DNA of 64,000 nt. Source: Chloroflexota bacterium. GTDB taxonomy: Bacteria > Chloroflexota > Anaerolineae > UBA1429. Of the stretch, positions 46,921 through 55,754 are shown piece by piece. The stretch's first letter is position 1; every line of letters starts with the position of its first letter. The stretch spans positions 164,692 through 228,691 of the forward strand of contig JAAYDC010000014.1 of NCBI GenBank assembly GCA_012729455.1. Direction: 5' to 3'. A model generated the notes under the pieces. It saw only the letters and a program-made list of their open reading frames with translations, did no database searches and was not told the DNA's origin. A program made the translations under genes and the position numbers.

Positions 46921-46940
46921 GCAGGATCATACTGTTGTGG

Positions 46941-47141
46941 CTAGTTTTCCTTTGCTGCCCAATCGGGGCAGGTCATCTCACGCGGACAGGGCGGGCACTG
47001 CCGGCGAATGGCATCACCCGAAAGCAGCCTAAGGTTGGTGGATGGGTCTACCGCCTTGGCGCAATAGCCGTGTCCTTCGACCATGAGGTAATAACGACAT
47101 TCCGGACAACGGTTCGTGACCTTTTTCTTGAACAAACACAT
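46941..47141 (-). CDS. Small Cys-rich zinc-ribbon-like protein (66 aa)
   Basis: CPECRYY...GYCAKA...CPPCPREMTCPDW; AAGGAG upstream of ATG 47141. Confidence 0.65.
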   Translation of the reverse strand: MCLFKKKVTNRCPECRYYLMVEGHGYCAKAVDPSTNLRLLSGDAIRRQCPPCPREMTCPDWAAKEN

Positions 47142-47240
47142 TTCTGGCGCTCCTTCTAAGGCACATTATTGGCATAATCGCCTGATATAGCGAATAATGT
47201 AGTACATGCAGCATACGATTGCAAGTAGGAGGATAATAAC

Positions 47241-48335
47241 ATGCAAGCTAGCGCGGTAGTGCTGCAGCGCTTTAACCAGCCCCTGGTGATGGAGCACATC
47301 TCAATCCCTCAGCTGCGCGACGGCGAGGTGCTGGTCCGTGTCGAGGCAGCCGGCATCTGCGGGTCAGATGTACACATGTGGCGTGGACAAGATCCGCGCA
47401 CCCCACTGCCGATCATCCTCGGCCATGAGGGCGCCGGTCGCATCTGCCAGTTGAATGGCCCTCGCCGGGATATTAACGGCCGTACGCTCGAGGTAGGCCA
47501 GCACGTCTTGTGGGAACGCGGCGTGAGCTGCGGAATGTGCCACTATTGCCAAGTGCTGCATACGCCTTCCCTCTGCCCAAAGCGCTGGGCGTATGGCATC
47601 CATCGCAGCCGCAGCCAACCACCCTACCTGGTGGGCGCCTATGCCACCCACATGGTGCTGGATGCCGGCACAGTATTTTTCCCGCTGGATGAAGCCGACG
47701 ATCCAGCGGTAATGGTGATGGCCAGCTGCTCTGGTGCCACCGCCGCACACGCCTTTGATATGACACTGCAGCGCCCCGGTGACACCTGCATCATCTTTGG
47801 ACCGGGGCCTTTGGGAGCCTTTGCGGTTGCCCTTGCCAGGGCTGGCGGTGCCGAACAGATCATGGTGGTGGGCGGCAACCATGCCAGGCTCGAGCTTTGC
47901 CGCAGTCTGGGCGCAACGCATCTGTATGACCGTCACCAGCTCAGCACCGCCGACCTGACGGCAGCCGTACGCAAGGCCACCCATGGCCGCGGGGCCGATT
48001 TGGCGGTGGAAGCCTCCGGCAGCGTGGATGCCATGCTGGCAGGCCTTGAGGTGCTGCGTCCGGGCGGCACACTCTTGATGCCTGGGATGGGTGAACCAGT
48101 TGGAGATGCCACCCTGCCGCCTTTTGAGCTAATCGTGCGCAAAAACGTGACGGTGCAAGGCTGCTGGGTGAGCGATACGCGTCATACCCACCAGGCGATC
48201 AGCCTGATTCGCCAGCAGCCCGAGGCGATGGCCGCGCTGGTTACCCACCGGTTCCCCCTCAACGAGGCGACCCAAGCCCTGCAGGCGGTGAAAGAACGCC
48301 GCGCACTCAAGGCAGTCTTGTTGCCGCAGGAGTAA
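47241..48335 (+). CDS. Zinc-dependent alcohol dehydrogenase family protein
   Basis: GICGSDVHMWRG, GHEGAGRI, GPGPLGAFAVALARAGGAEQIMVVGG; AGGAGG RBS. Confidence 0.92.
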   Translation: MQASAVVLQRFNQPLVMEHISIPQLRDGEVLVRVEAAGICGSDVHMWRGQDPRTPLPIILGHEGAGRICQLNGPRRDINGRTLEVGQHVLWERGVSCGMCHYCQVLHTPSLCPKRWAYGIHRSRSQPPYLVGAYATHMVLDAGTVFFPLDEADDPAVMVMASCSGATAAHAFDMTLQRPGDTCIIFGPGPLGAFAVALARAGGAEQIMVVGGNHARLELCRSLGATHLYDRHQLSTADLTAAVRKATHGRGADLAVEASGSVDAMLAGLEVLRPGGTLLMPGMGEPVGDATLPPFELIVRKNVTVQGCWVSDTRHTHQAISLIRQQPEAMAALVTHRFPLNEATQALQAVKERRALKAVLLPQE

Positions 48336-48339
48336 TAAG

Positions 48340-48364
48340 CATCTGGCACTATTCGTGCCAGATG
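48340..48364. other. 10-bp hairpin CATCTGGCAC-TATTC-GTGCCAGATG after ADH
   Basis: Perfect inverted repeat, no U-tract. Confidence 0.6.
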
Positions 48365-48407
48365 GAGCCGATTGGTCAATATTAAACTGACTTGATCAGG
48401 AAGCGCG

Positions 48408-50249
48408 ATGCACTGTAACGAAAAGGTCACCGCACGCCTGGCGGGGCTGCCGCTCAAGCCGGGCGTTTATATCATGCGCGACGCCAACCGACGCATTATC
48501 TATGTCGGCAAGGCCCTCATGCTGCGCCACCGGGTGCGCTCCTACTTTCAGGATGGCGCCCTGCATCCGCCCAAAACGCAGCGCCTGGTGGCCGAGGTCG
48601 ACGACCTGGAATGGATCGTCACCGGCAGCGAGCTCGAGGCGCTGGTGCTCGAATGCGAACTGATCAAACGCCACAAGCCGCGCTACAACGTGCGCCTCAA
48701 AGACGACAAGCACTACCCCTACATCATGGTGACTCTGCAGGAAGATTTTCCGCGTATCCTGATGGTGCGCTCGATGCAGCGCGATGGGGCGCGCTACTAT
48801 GGCCCGTTTACCTCCAGCCAAGTAGTCTATCAGAGCCTCGAGTTGATTCGACGGCTCTTTACCTATCGGAGCTGTAACCGGGTGATCACCGGCAAGGACC
48901 GCAGCCCCTGCTTGTATTATCACATCAACCTGTGCTTGGGGCCGTGCATCGGCGCGGTCGATAAAGAGACATACCGCGCCGCTATTGAGCGCGCCTGCCT
49001 GTTCCTGGAGGGCAAGCAGGAGGAAATCATCGACCGGCTGCGCGCCGAGATGGACCAGGCCGCCGAGGAGCTCGAGTATGAGCGCGCCGCTAAACTGCGC
49101 GATTCGGCCGAGGCGATCACGCGTGTGGTCGAGCGCCAGCGCATCGTCTCGGGGCATTTGCAGGATCACGATTTTATAGCCTTTGCGCGCGAGGATGGCC
49201 AGGCCTGCGTACAGGTGTTCTTTGTGCGCAATGGCAAGCTCATCGGTCGCGAATACTTTGTGCTGACGGGCACGCAGGATGAATCCGAACAAGAGATCCT
49301 CAGTTCGTTCCTGACCCAGTTCTATGACGAAGCCGCCTCAATCCCGCCCGAAGTGCTGCTGCAGAGCGATCTTGACGAGTTTGCCATCATCGAACAATGG
49401 ATGCGCAGCAAACGCGGCAAGCGCGTGGTGCTCAAATCGCCCAAACGCGGCGAAAAACTGGCGGTAATGCAGATGGTGCGCGAAAACGCCGTCGAGACGC
49501 TCGCCAAGCTGCGCGCCGAGTGGGAAGCCGATGTCGCCAAGCAGACCGAGGCGATCGACCAGTTAAAGCAGGCCCTGCAACTGCCCGAGGCGCCAGTGCG
49601 CATCGAATGCTATGACATCTCCAACACTCAGGGCACCTCGTCGGTGGGCAGCATGGTGGTGTTTAACAAGGGGGTGCCCAGCAAGCAGGATTACCGGCGG
49701 TTTCGCATCCGCACCGTGCAGGGCGCTAACGATATCGCCTCGATGGCTGAGGTGCTGCGGCGACGCTTTACACGCTACGGCGAAAAGATGGGCAAATCCG
49801 TGGACGGCAAGGTCAATCGCTGGTCGCTCAAGCCCGATCTGGTGATTGTGGATGGCGGGCGCGGACAGCTGGCCGCCGCGATGGAAGTCTTCGAGGAGCT
49901 GGGCATCCAGATCCCTCTGGCTGGTCTGGCCAAGCAAAACGAGGAGCTCTTTTTGCCAAATCAGCCCGAATCGGTGCTCCTACCGCGCGATTCGCAGGCC
50001 CTCTACCTGGTGCAGCGCATCCGCGACGAAGCACACCGCTTTGCCGTCAGCTACCATCGTAAACTGCGCGAAAAGGCTGGCACGGCCTCGATCCTCGAAG
50101 AGGTCGAGGGGATCGGCCCGCAGCGCCGCAAAGCGTTGCTCACCCGCTTTGGATCGCTGGAGGCCATCCGTCAGGCCAGCGCCGAAGAGCTGGCCAGCGT
50201 GCCGGGCATGACCCTGGCTGTCGCGCAAAGGCTGCTGAGCAGCCTCTAG
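48408..50249 (+). CDS. uvrC: Excinuclease ABC subunit C
   Basis: GVYIMRDANRRIIYVGKA, UVR domain, IVDGGRGQLAAA, C-terminal HhH. Confidence 0.97.
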   Translation: MHCNEKVTARLAGLPLKPGVYIMRDANRRIIYVGKALMLRHRVRSYFQDGALHPPKTQRLVAEVDDLEWIVTGSELEALVLECELIKRHKPRYNVRLKDDKHYPYIMVTLQEDFPRILMVRSMQRDGARYYGPFTSSQVVYQSLELIRRLFTYRSCNRVITGKDRSPCLYYHINLCLGPCIGAVDKETYRAAIERACLFLEGKQEEIIDRLRAEMDQAAEELEYERAAKLRDSAEAITRVVERQRIVSGHLQDHDFIAFAREDGQACVQVFFVRNGKLIGREYFVLTGTQDESEQEILSSFLTQFYDEAASIPPEVLLQSDLDEFAIIEQWMRSKRGKRVVLKSPKRGEKLAVMQMVRENAVETLAKLRAEWEADVAKQTEAIDQLKQALQLPEAPVRIECYDISNTQGTSSVGSMVVFNKGVPSKQDYRRFRIRTVQGANDIASMAEVLRRRFTRYGEKMGKSVDGKVNRWSLKPDLVIVDGGRGQLAAAMEVFEELGIQIPLAGLAKQNEELFLPNQPESVLLPRDSQALYLVQRIRDEAHRFAVSYHRKLREKAGTASILEEVEGIGPQRRKALLTRFGSLEAIRQASAEELASVPGMTLAVAQRLLSSL

Positions 50250-52612
50250 CTATCCGGGTGGCGCTTGGCCAGGGTGATGACTGTCACCCCGTCATCGCCC
50301 TCACCACGCTGGCCCGGGCGATGGCTGGCAACCAGCGGATGGAGCTCGATCTGCTGGCGCACCACCTCGCGCAGGATGCCCATCCCGCGCCCATGGATGA
50401 TGCGCACCCACGGCAGCTCAGCCAGATAGGCATCGTTGAGGTATTTATCCAGCTCGGGCGCCACTTCCTCGGCGCGCCAGCCGCGCATATCCAGCTCCAT
50501 TCCCGGCGAGGCCGCCGCACCTTTGGTCGTCACGCGTGTCGGCTGCGGCTCGGGGGCGGGGCGCTCATAAAAGCGCAGACCGGCCGGGTCGGTACGCAGT
50601 CTGAATCCGCCCACTCTGACCTCGGCTCCCTGCGGGCTGAGGCTGAGGAGCTCACCCGTCTGTTGGAGCGAATTGACAAACACCGTGTCGCCCACCTGCA
50701 AAGGGCGTTCGGGCATCGCACCTGGCGTGGGACGGGGCCGCTCGGGGGCGACCGCGCGCGCCATGCGCACCAGCTCGCGTTCGGCCTCCTGAGTTGACGC
50801 CGCCGGCGTGTGCCCCTGGTTTTGCCAGGTTGCCCGGATCTGGCGCAGCTCGGCACGCGTGCGCTCGATTTCCTCCAGGCTTTCGCAGCGCGCCGCGTTG
50901 AGTACCTCGAGGCGCTCGGCTTCGACTGCCGCCAGACGCCGCATCAGGTCCTGCTCAAGCCTGGCAGCTGTTCGGGCATGTTCCGCGGCACGTGCACGAT
51001 CCGCCTCGGCCGCTTGGCTGGCAGCCTTGACCTGGGCGAGGATGGCATCGGTTTCGGCAGCCTCGGCTGAGATCCTTTCGCGCGCCATGGCGAGGATATC
51101 CTCCGGCAGGCCAAGACGCTGAGCGATCGCCAAAGCGTTGCTGCGCCCCGGCAAACCGATCACCAGTTGATAAGTAGGCGAGAGTGTCTCGATATCGAAC
51201 TCGACGCTGGCATTGCGCACGCCCTCGCGGTTGAGCGCAAAGGCCTTGAGCTGGCTATAGTGGGTCGAACAAAACACCAGGCAGCCGCGCTCGAGCAACT
51301 CCTCCAGCAGGGCCTGCGCCAAGGCAGCGCCCTCGGTCGGGTCGGTGCCGGCGCCCAACTCATCTAATAGCACCAGCGAGTGCGAGCTGGCCAAGCGCAG
51401 GATATCGATGATGCGCGTCATATGCGACGAAAAGGTCGAGAGGCTGGCTTCGATACTCTGCTCGTCGCCGATATCTGCATAAATGCCGTCAAAGATCGGG
51501 AGGCGGCTGCCCTCGGCGGCAGGGATGTGCAGTCCGGCCTGAGCCATGGCAGCCAGCAAACCAACCGTCTTGAGCGCCACCGTCTTGCCGCCCGTGTTGG
51601 GGCCCGTCACCAGCAGCACGCGGAACGCGCCCCCCAACTGTACATCGATCGGCACACAGGTCTCTGGCGGCAGCAGCGGATGGCGGGCGCGCACCAGCTG
51701 CAGCGGCGGCCAATCGCTGGCTCGCGGTGGGCTGATCTCGGCGGGTGCTGCATGCTGGGCATAGCTGTAGCGCGCTTTGGCGGTGATCAGGTCGATTTCA
51801 GCCAGCAGCGCCACGTCGCGCGCGATCGTCTCAGCCTCATCGCCGACCATCCTCGAGAGGGCATACAGGATACGCTCGACCTCTTTGGCCACCTGGATCT
51901 GCAGGCTCTGCCAGTTGTTGTTAAGCTCGACAGTATCGAGTGGTTCGATAAAGATGGTCGCGCCCGAAGAGGACTGGTCGTGGATAATGCCAGGAATGCG
52001 CCCCTTGTACTCGGCCTTGAGCGGGATGACATAGCGGCTGCCGCGTTCGGTGATGATCTGCTCCTGCAGGTAACGCGCTCCGCTGGCAGAATTCACCAGA
52101 CGGCGCAGGCGCTCCATCAGGCGGCTGCGGGCTAATTCGCTTTCGGCGCGCAGCCGCATCAGCTCGGGGCTGGCAGTATCCAGCACGCGGCCGTCGTCAT
52201 CCAGGCAGCGCCCGATCTCTTCATAGATGAGCTCCAGCGGGTCCAGCCCCTGAGCCCAGTCCGCCAGCAGAGGATATTCGGCCTGTACGCGCATAAGGGT
52301 GTGATGCACGTTGCGCGTAGCATGCAGGGTGTCGCGCACATCCAGGAGCGATTGCACATCCAGCAAGCTACCGATAGCGGCGCGTTCGAGCTGTGCGCGC
52401 ACATCGTGGGCGGCGCCCACACCAAAATCGGGCCGGTGCGCCAGCAGCGCCTTGGCCTCGCTAGTCTCCGCGACCATCTGGGCAACCACGTCACGTTCTG
52501 AAGAGGGACGCAGCGCCAGAGCCAGCTCGCGTCCAGCCGAAAACGAGGTATGCTCGGCCAGCTGGGCTATGATTTTGGTAAACTCGAGCTCTTCCAGGTA
52601 ACGTTCGTGCAT
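50246..52612 (-). CDS. mutS2: Endonuclease MutS2
   Basis: TGPNTGGKTVALKTVGLLAAMAQAG, DELGAGTDPTEG, C-terminal Smr LDMRGWRAEEVAPELDKYLNDA..VRIIHGRGMGILREVV. Confidence 0.95.
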   Translation of the reverse strand: MHERYLEELEFTKIIAQLAEHTSFSAGRELALALRPSSERDVVAQMVAETSEAKALLAHRPDFGVGAAHDVRAQLERAAIGSLLDVQSLLDVRDTLHATRNVHHTLMRVQAEYPLLADWAQGLDPLELIYEEIGRCLDDDGRVLDTASPELMRLRAESELARSRLMERLRRLVNSASGARYLQEQIITERGSRYVIPLKAEYKGRIPGIIHDQSSSGATIFIEPLDTVELNNNWQSLQIQVAKEVERILYALSRMVGDEAETIARDVALLAEIDLITAKARYSYAQHAAPAEISPPRASDWPPLQLVRARHPLLPPETCVPIDVQLGGAFRVLLVTGPNTGGKTVALKTVGLLAAMAQAGLHIPAAEGSRLPIFDGIYADIGDEQSIEASLSTFSSHMTRIIDILRLASSHSLVLLDELGAGTDPTEGAALAQALLEELLERGCLVFCSTHYSQLKAFALNREGVRNASVEFDIETLSPTYQLVIGLPGRSNALAIAQRLGLPEDILAMARERISAEAAETDAILAQVKAASQAAEADRARAAEHARTAARLEQDLMRRLAAVEAERLEVLNAARCESLEEIERTRAELRQIRATWQNQGHTPAASTQEAERELVRMARAVAPERPRPTPGAMPERPLQVGDTVFVNSLQQTGELLSLSPQGAEVRVGGFRLRTDPAGLRFYERPAPEPQPTRVTTKGAAASPGMELDMRGWRAEEVAPELDKYLNDAYLAELPWVRIIHGRGMGILREVVRQQIELHPLVASHRPGQRGEGDDGVTVITLAKRHPDS

Positions 52613-52737
52613 GTGGCTCCAAAACGGCACTATAGTCTGCTATTATAGCATAGTGTGCTCGCGAGCCCTTGTTCAGGCGTGGCTTGACAGCGCGCCCACT
52701 TGCGCCCATGCTGATCGGGTTATCCAGAGGAGTTTAC

Positions 52738-53769
52738 ATGACCAGCCTGACGAGCCAGCGGCGTTTGTGCGCCGATTGCGCCATGATCATCCCAGTGTAC
52801 TTTTCGCGCGGCACCGAGCGCAGCCTGGCGCGCAACCTGCTAAGAATGACCCTGCAGGATACCCCGGACTATATGGCCTGGGAACAGGTCTGGCTGGTGG
52901 TGGATGGCGACCCGTCTTCGGCGGAGCTGGCTGCCGAGTTGCGCGATGAGTTGGGCGCCTATCATTTGCTGGTAGAGCCGACCAACCGCGGCAAGCTGTG
53001 GGTGATCGGCCAGGGGATACGTGCCGCGCTGGCGGCGAATACTGACAGCCAGTCTTTTGCCATCCGCGATTGTGACGCCGACCATGCCCTCAGCGACCTG
53101 CCGGCCCTGCTGCGCGCCGCAGAGCATCTGCACACGGCAACCGGCTCGACGAACTGGCTGGTAATCGGTGCACGCCGCTCGCGTTCGCGCCCGATGGGCT
53201 GGGTGCGCGGCGAGCTCGAGTACCTGCTCGATCAGGTGACTCTGGAGGCGCTGCGATACAGCCTCGCCCAGCAAGGCCGGGCTCTGCCGCTGGGCTTGTG
53301 TACTAGCCCGAATCAGGCTGATATCAACAGCGGCTACAAGGTCTATGGCCGTCAGCTGGCAGAATACCTCTTTAGCGAGCAGACGCGCCAGCTGGGGGCG
53401 ATCAGCGAATCTGATTACGACCATTTTGGCTGCGAGACGGGGCCAGTGGTCGAAGCGCTGCTTGCGGGCGCCCTGTTGGCCGAGGTGCCGCGCCTGACCC
53501 TGGATGGTCAGCCAACAACTTCTTTTGGCCAGTATGACCACACCAGGCTGTACGGCAGTATCCTGACCTGGCTGTTCACGCGCCTGGAGATCCCAGCAGA
53601 GGCAGCAGCCGTGTGGTTCGATAGCCACGCCGCGCATCTGGAGCTCAACACCACTGCCGAGGGGCGCGAGCTGCTTGGTCGTCTGCGCCGGCAAAGTTTA
53701 GAGGCGGCAGTGCGTTATGGCCTGGGCGATGCTGTGCCTGTGCCCTTGCCCAAGCTGCCGACGCTATGA
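52738..53769 (+). CDS. Glycosyltransferase-like (GT-A fold) protein
   Basis: MIIPVYFSRGTERSLARNLL...VWLVVDGDP...FAIRDCDADHALSD. Confidence 0.6.
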   Translation: MTSLTSQRRLCADCAMIIPVYFSRGTERSLARNLLRMTLQDTPDYMAWEQVWLVVDGDPSSAELAAELRDELGAYHLLVEPTNRGKLWVIGQGIRAALAANTDSQSFAIRDCDADHALSDLPALLRAAEHLHTATGSTNWLVIGARRSRSRPMGWVRGELEYLLDQVTLEALRYSLAQQGRALPLGLCTSPNQADINSGYKVYGRQLAEYLFSEQTRQLGAISESDYDHFGCETGPVVEALLAGALLAEVPRLTLDGQPTTSFGQYDHTRLYGSILTWLFTRLEIPAEAAAVWFDSHAAHLELNTTAEGRELLGRLRRQSLEAAVRYGLGDAVPVPLPKLPTL

Positions 53770-55754
53770 GCCAGATGACAGCACAGGCTTTGCGACAACG
53801 CCTGGTGCGGCTCTCCGCCTCCCAGAAGGCTGCGTTGGTAGTAGTTGGCTTTACCATTGCAGGCGCGTTGCTGCGCCTATGGGCACTCGCCGACCTGCCG
53901 CCGGGAATCTATCGCGACGAGGCTTTCGAGGGCATTGCAGCACAGGGCATCCTGCGAGGTGAGATGCCCCTCTTTCTCACCGCCAATAACGGCCGCGAAG
54001 CACTGTACGCCTGGTTGTTGGCGCCCTTTATCGCCTTGTTTGGCAACATTGCCCTGGCATTACGCTTGCCTGGCACCCTGGCGGGCATCGCCCTGATCCC
54101 GGCCAGTTATACCCTGGGGCGCGAATGGTTCAGCGAGCGCGAGGGCGTGGCGGCAGCCGGCCTGGCGATGGGCTCAGTATGGGCGCTCAGCCTGAGCCGT
54201 TTTGCGGTGCGCGCCAGCATCCTGCCGCTGGTTACCGCGCTGCTGCTGACGGCGCTCCTGCGCGGCTTACAAAAGAGAAGGATCCTGCCGATGGTGGCCG
54301 GCGGTGTGCTGTTGGCGGCAGCCTTTAACACCTATTTACCGGCGCGCTTTATGGTGCTGGCGATCCTGCTGTACGCACTCTATCAACTGTTGTCTGAGCG
54401 GCGAGCTTTTTGGTGGCGCGGCTGGCTGGCCTTTTGGGGAGCAGCCCTGCTGGCGGCTATACCGCTGCTGGTCTACTTTGCGGTGCATCCGACCGACTTT
54501 TGGGGACGCAGCAGCCAGGTGTTGCTAACCAGCCCAGCGATCAGCGGCAGCTACCAACTGCACGCCCTGGCGGAGAGTGCCTGGCGCACACTGCTGGCGC
54601 CTTTTTACCGCGGGGATTTTATCCCGCGCCACAATGTGCCCATGCGGCCCTGGTTTGAACCGCTGATCGCCCTGGCGGCACTGGGTGGGCTGGCGGTGCT
54701 GGCGCACAGCCCGCAGCAGCGCGAGCGTAGCGTGCTGCTTGGGATCTGGCTGGTACTGCTAAGTCTTCCGACCATTCTGGCAGAGGGCGCCCCGCATATG
54801 CTGCGGGCCGTCGGTCTTTTGCCGGTGCTCTATCTGGTGCCGGCACTGGGGCTGGCCTGGCTGAGCCGTAAACTCGCACCCCACGGGGCTCCTTGGCTGG
54901 GCCGGGCGCTGGTGCTGACAGCTGTGCTGCAAAGCGGAGCCACCTCGTTCATCGCCTATCGGCAGCATCTCCAGTCGGAGGCGGTCTACTATAACTTTGA
55001 GGCGGGCGTTAGCCAGATGGCGGAGGAGATTCGTGCTTACCAAACCACCGCGGATGAGGCAGCTCCGGTGCTGCTGGCGCAGAGATTGTGGGATACCTGG
55101 CCCAGTCTGCACTACTATTTTCCGCAGGGCGCCGGGCTAACTTTGTTAGGCAGCGACGGCAGCCTGCCGCCAGCTGCGGCAGCGCCCAACGATTCCGGGG
55201 CGCTTGTCATCCTGTGGCCCTATGAGGATAACCGCACCACCCTGAGTCTCCTACCGGCCGGCATGCGCATCAGTGCCCAGTCTGGCGCGCTGGAACGCGG
55301 CGATCTGGAAGCCGATGCCAGGCTGCTGTATATCAGTTATCTGGTTGAACCGGCTGCCGTTAACCCAACGCCGGTAGCGCAGTGGAAAAAGGGCATTGGC
55401 CTGCTGGATACGCAGGTAGAGCGCACAGCCGCCGACCGCCTGCGCGTGACGCTTACCTGGCGCGCACAGCAGGCTCCCGGCGAACCGCTGGTAGCCTATG
55501 TGCACCTCCTGCAGGGCGGCGAGATGATTGCCCAGCATGACGGAACGCCGGCTGAGGGCTATTATGGCACTGAGCTGTGGCGTGCCGGCGATGTGGTGGT
55601 GGATCCCCACGAGCTGGTTGCCGGCCAGCCCCTGCCAGCCGGTGAGGTGTTGCTCGTTATCGGCTGGTATCGCTGGCCGCAGATGGAGCCGCTTACGCGC
55701 CAGGGTGAGCTGGATACACTGGAGCTGCCCATTACCCTTGAGGCCTTGCCATGA
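53766..55754 (+). CDS. GT39/PMT-like membrane glycosyltransferase
   Basis: RLWALADLPPGIYRDEAFEGIAAQGILRGEMPLF, multi-TM. Confidence 0.75.
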   Translation: MSQMTAQALRQRLVRLSASQKAALVVVGFTIAGALLRLWALADLPPGIYRDEAFEGIAAQGILRGEMPLFLTANNGREALYAWLLAPFIALFGNIALALRLPGTLAGIALIPASYTLGREWFSEREGVAAAGLAMGSVWALSLSRFAVRASILPLVTALLLTALLRGLQKRRILPMVAGGVLLAAAFNTYLPARFMVLAILLYALYQLLSERRAFWWRGWLAFWGAALLAAIPLLVYFAVHPTDFWGRSSQVLLTSPAISGSYQLHALAESAWRTLLAPFYRGDFIPRHNVPMRPWFEPLIALAALGGLAVLAHSPQQRERSVLLGIWLVLLSLPTILAEGAPHMLRAVGLLPVLYLVPALGLAWLSRKLAPHGAPWLGRALVLTAVLQSGATSFIAYRQHLQSEAVYYNFEAGVSQMAEEIRAYQTTADEAAPVLLAQRLWDTWPSLHYYFPQGAGLTLLGSDGSLPPAAAAPNDSGALVILWPYEDNRTTLSLLPAGMRISAQSGALERGDLEADARLLYISYLVEPAAVNPTPVAQWKKGIGLLDTQVERTAADRLRVTLTWRAQQAPGEPLVAYVHLLQGGEMIAQHDGTPAEGYYGTELWRAGDVVVDPHELVAGQPLPAGEVLLVIGWYRWPQMEPLTRQGELDTLELPITLEALP

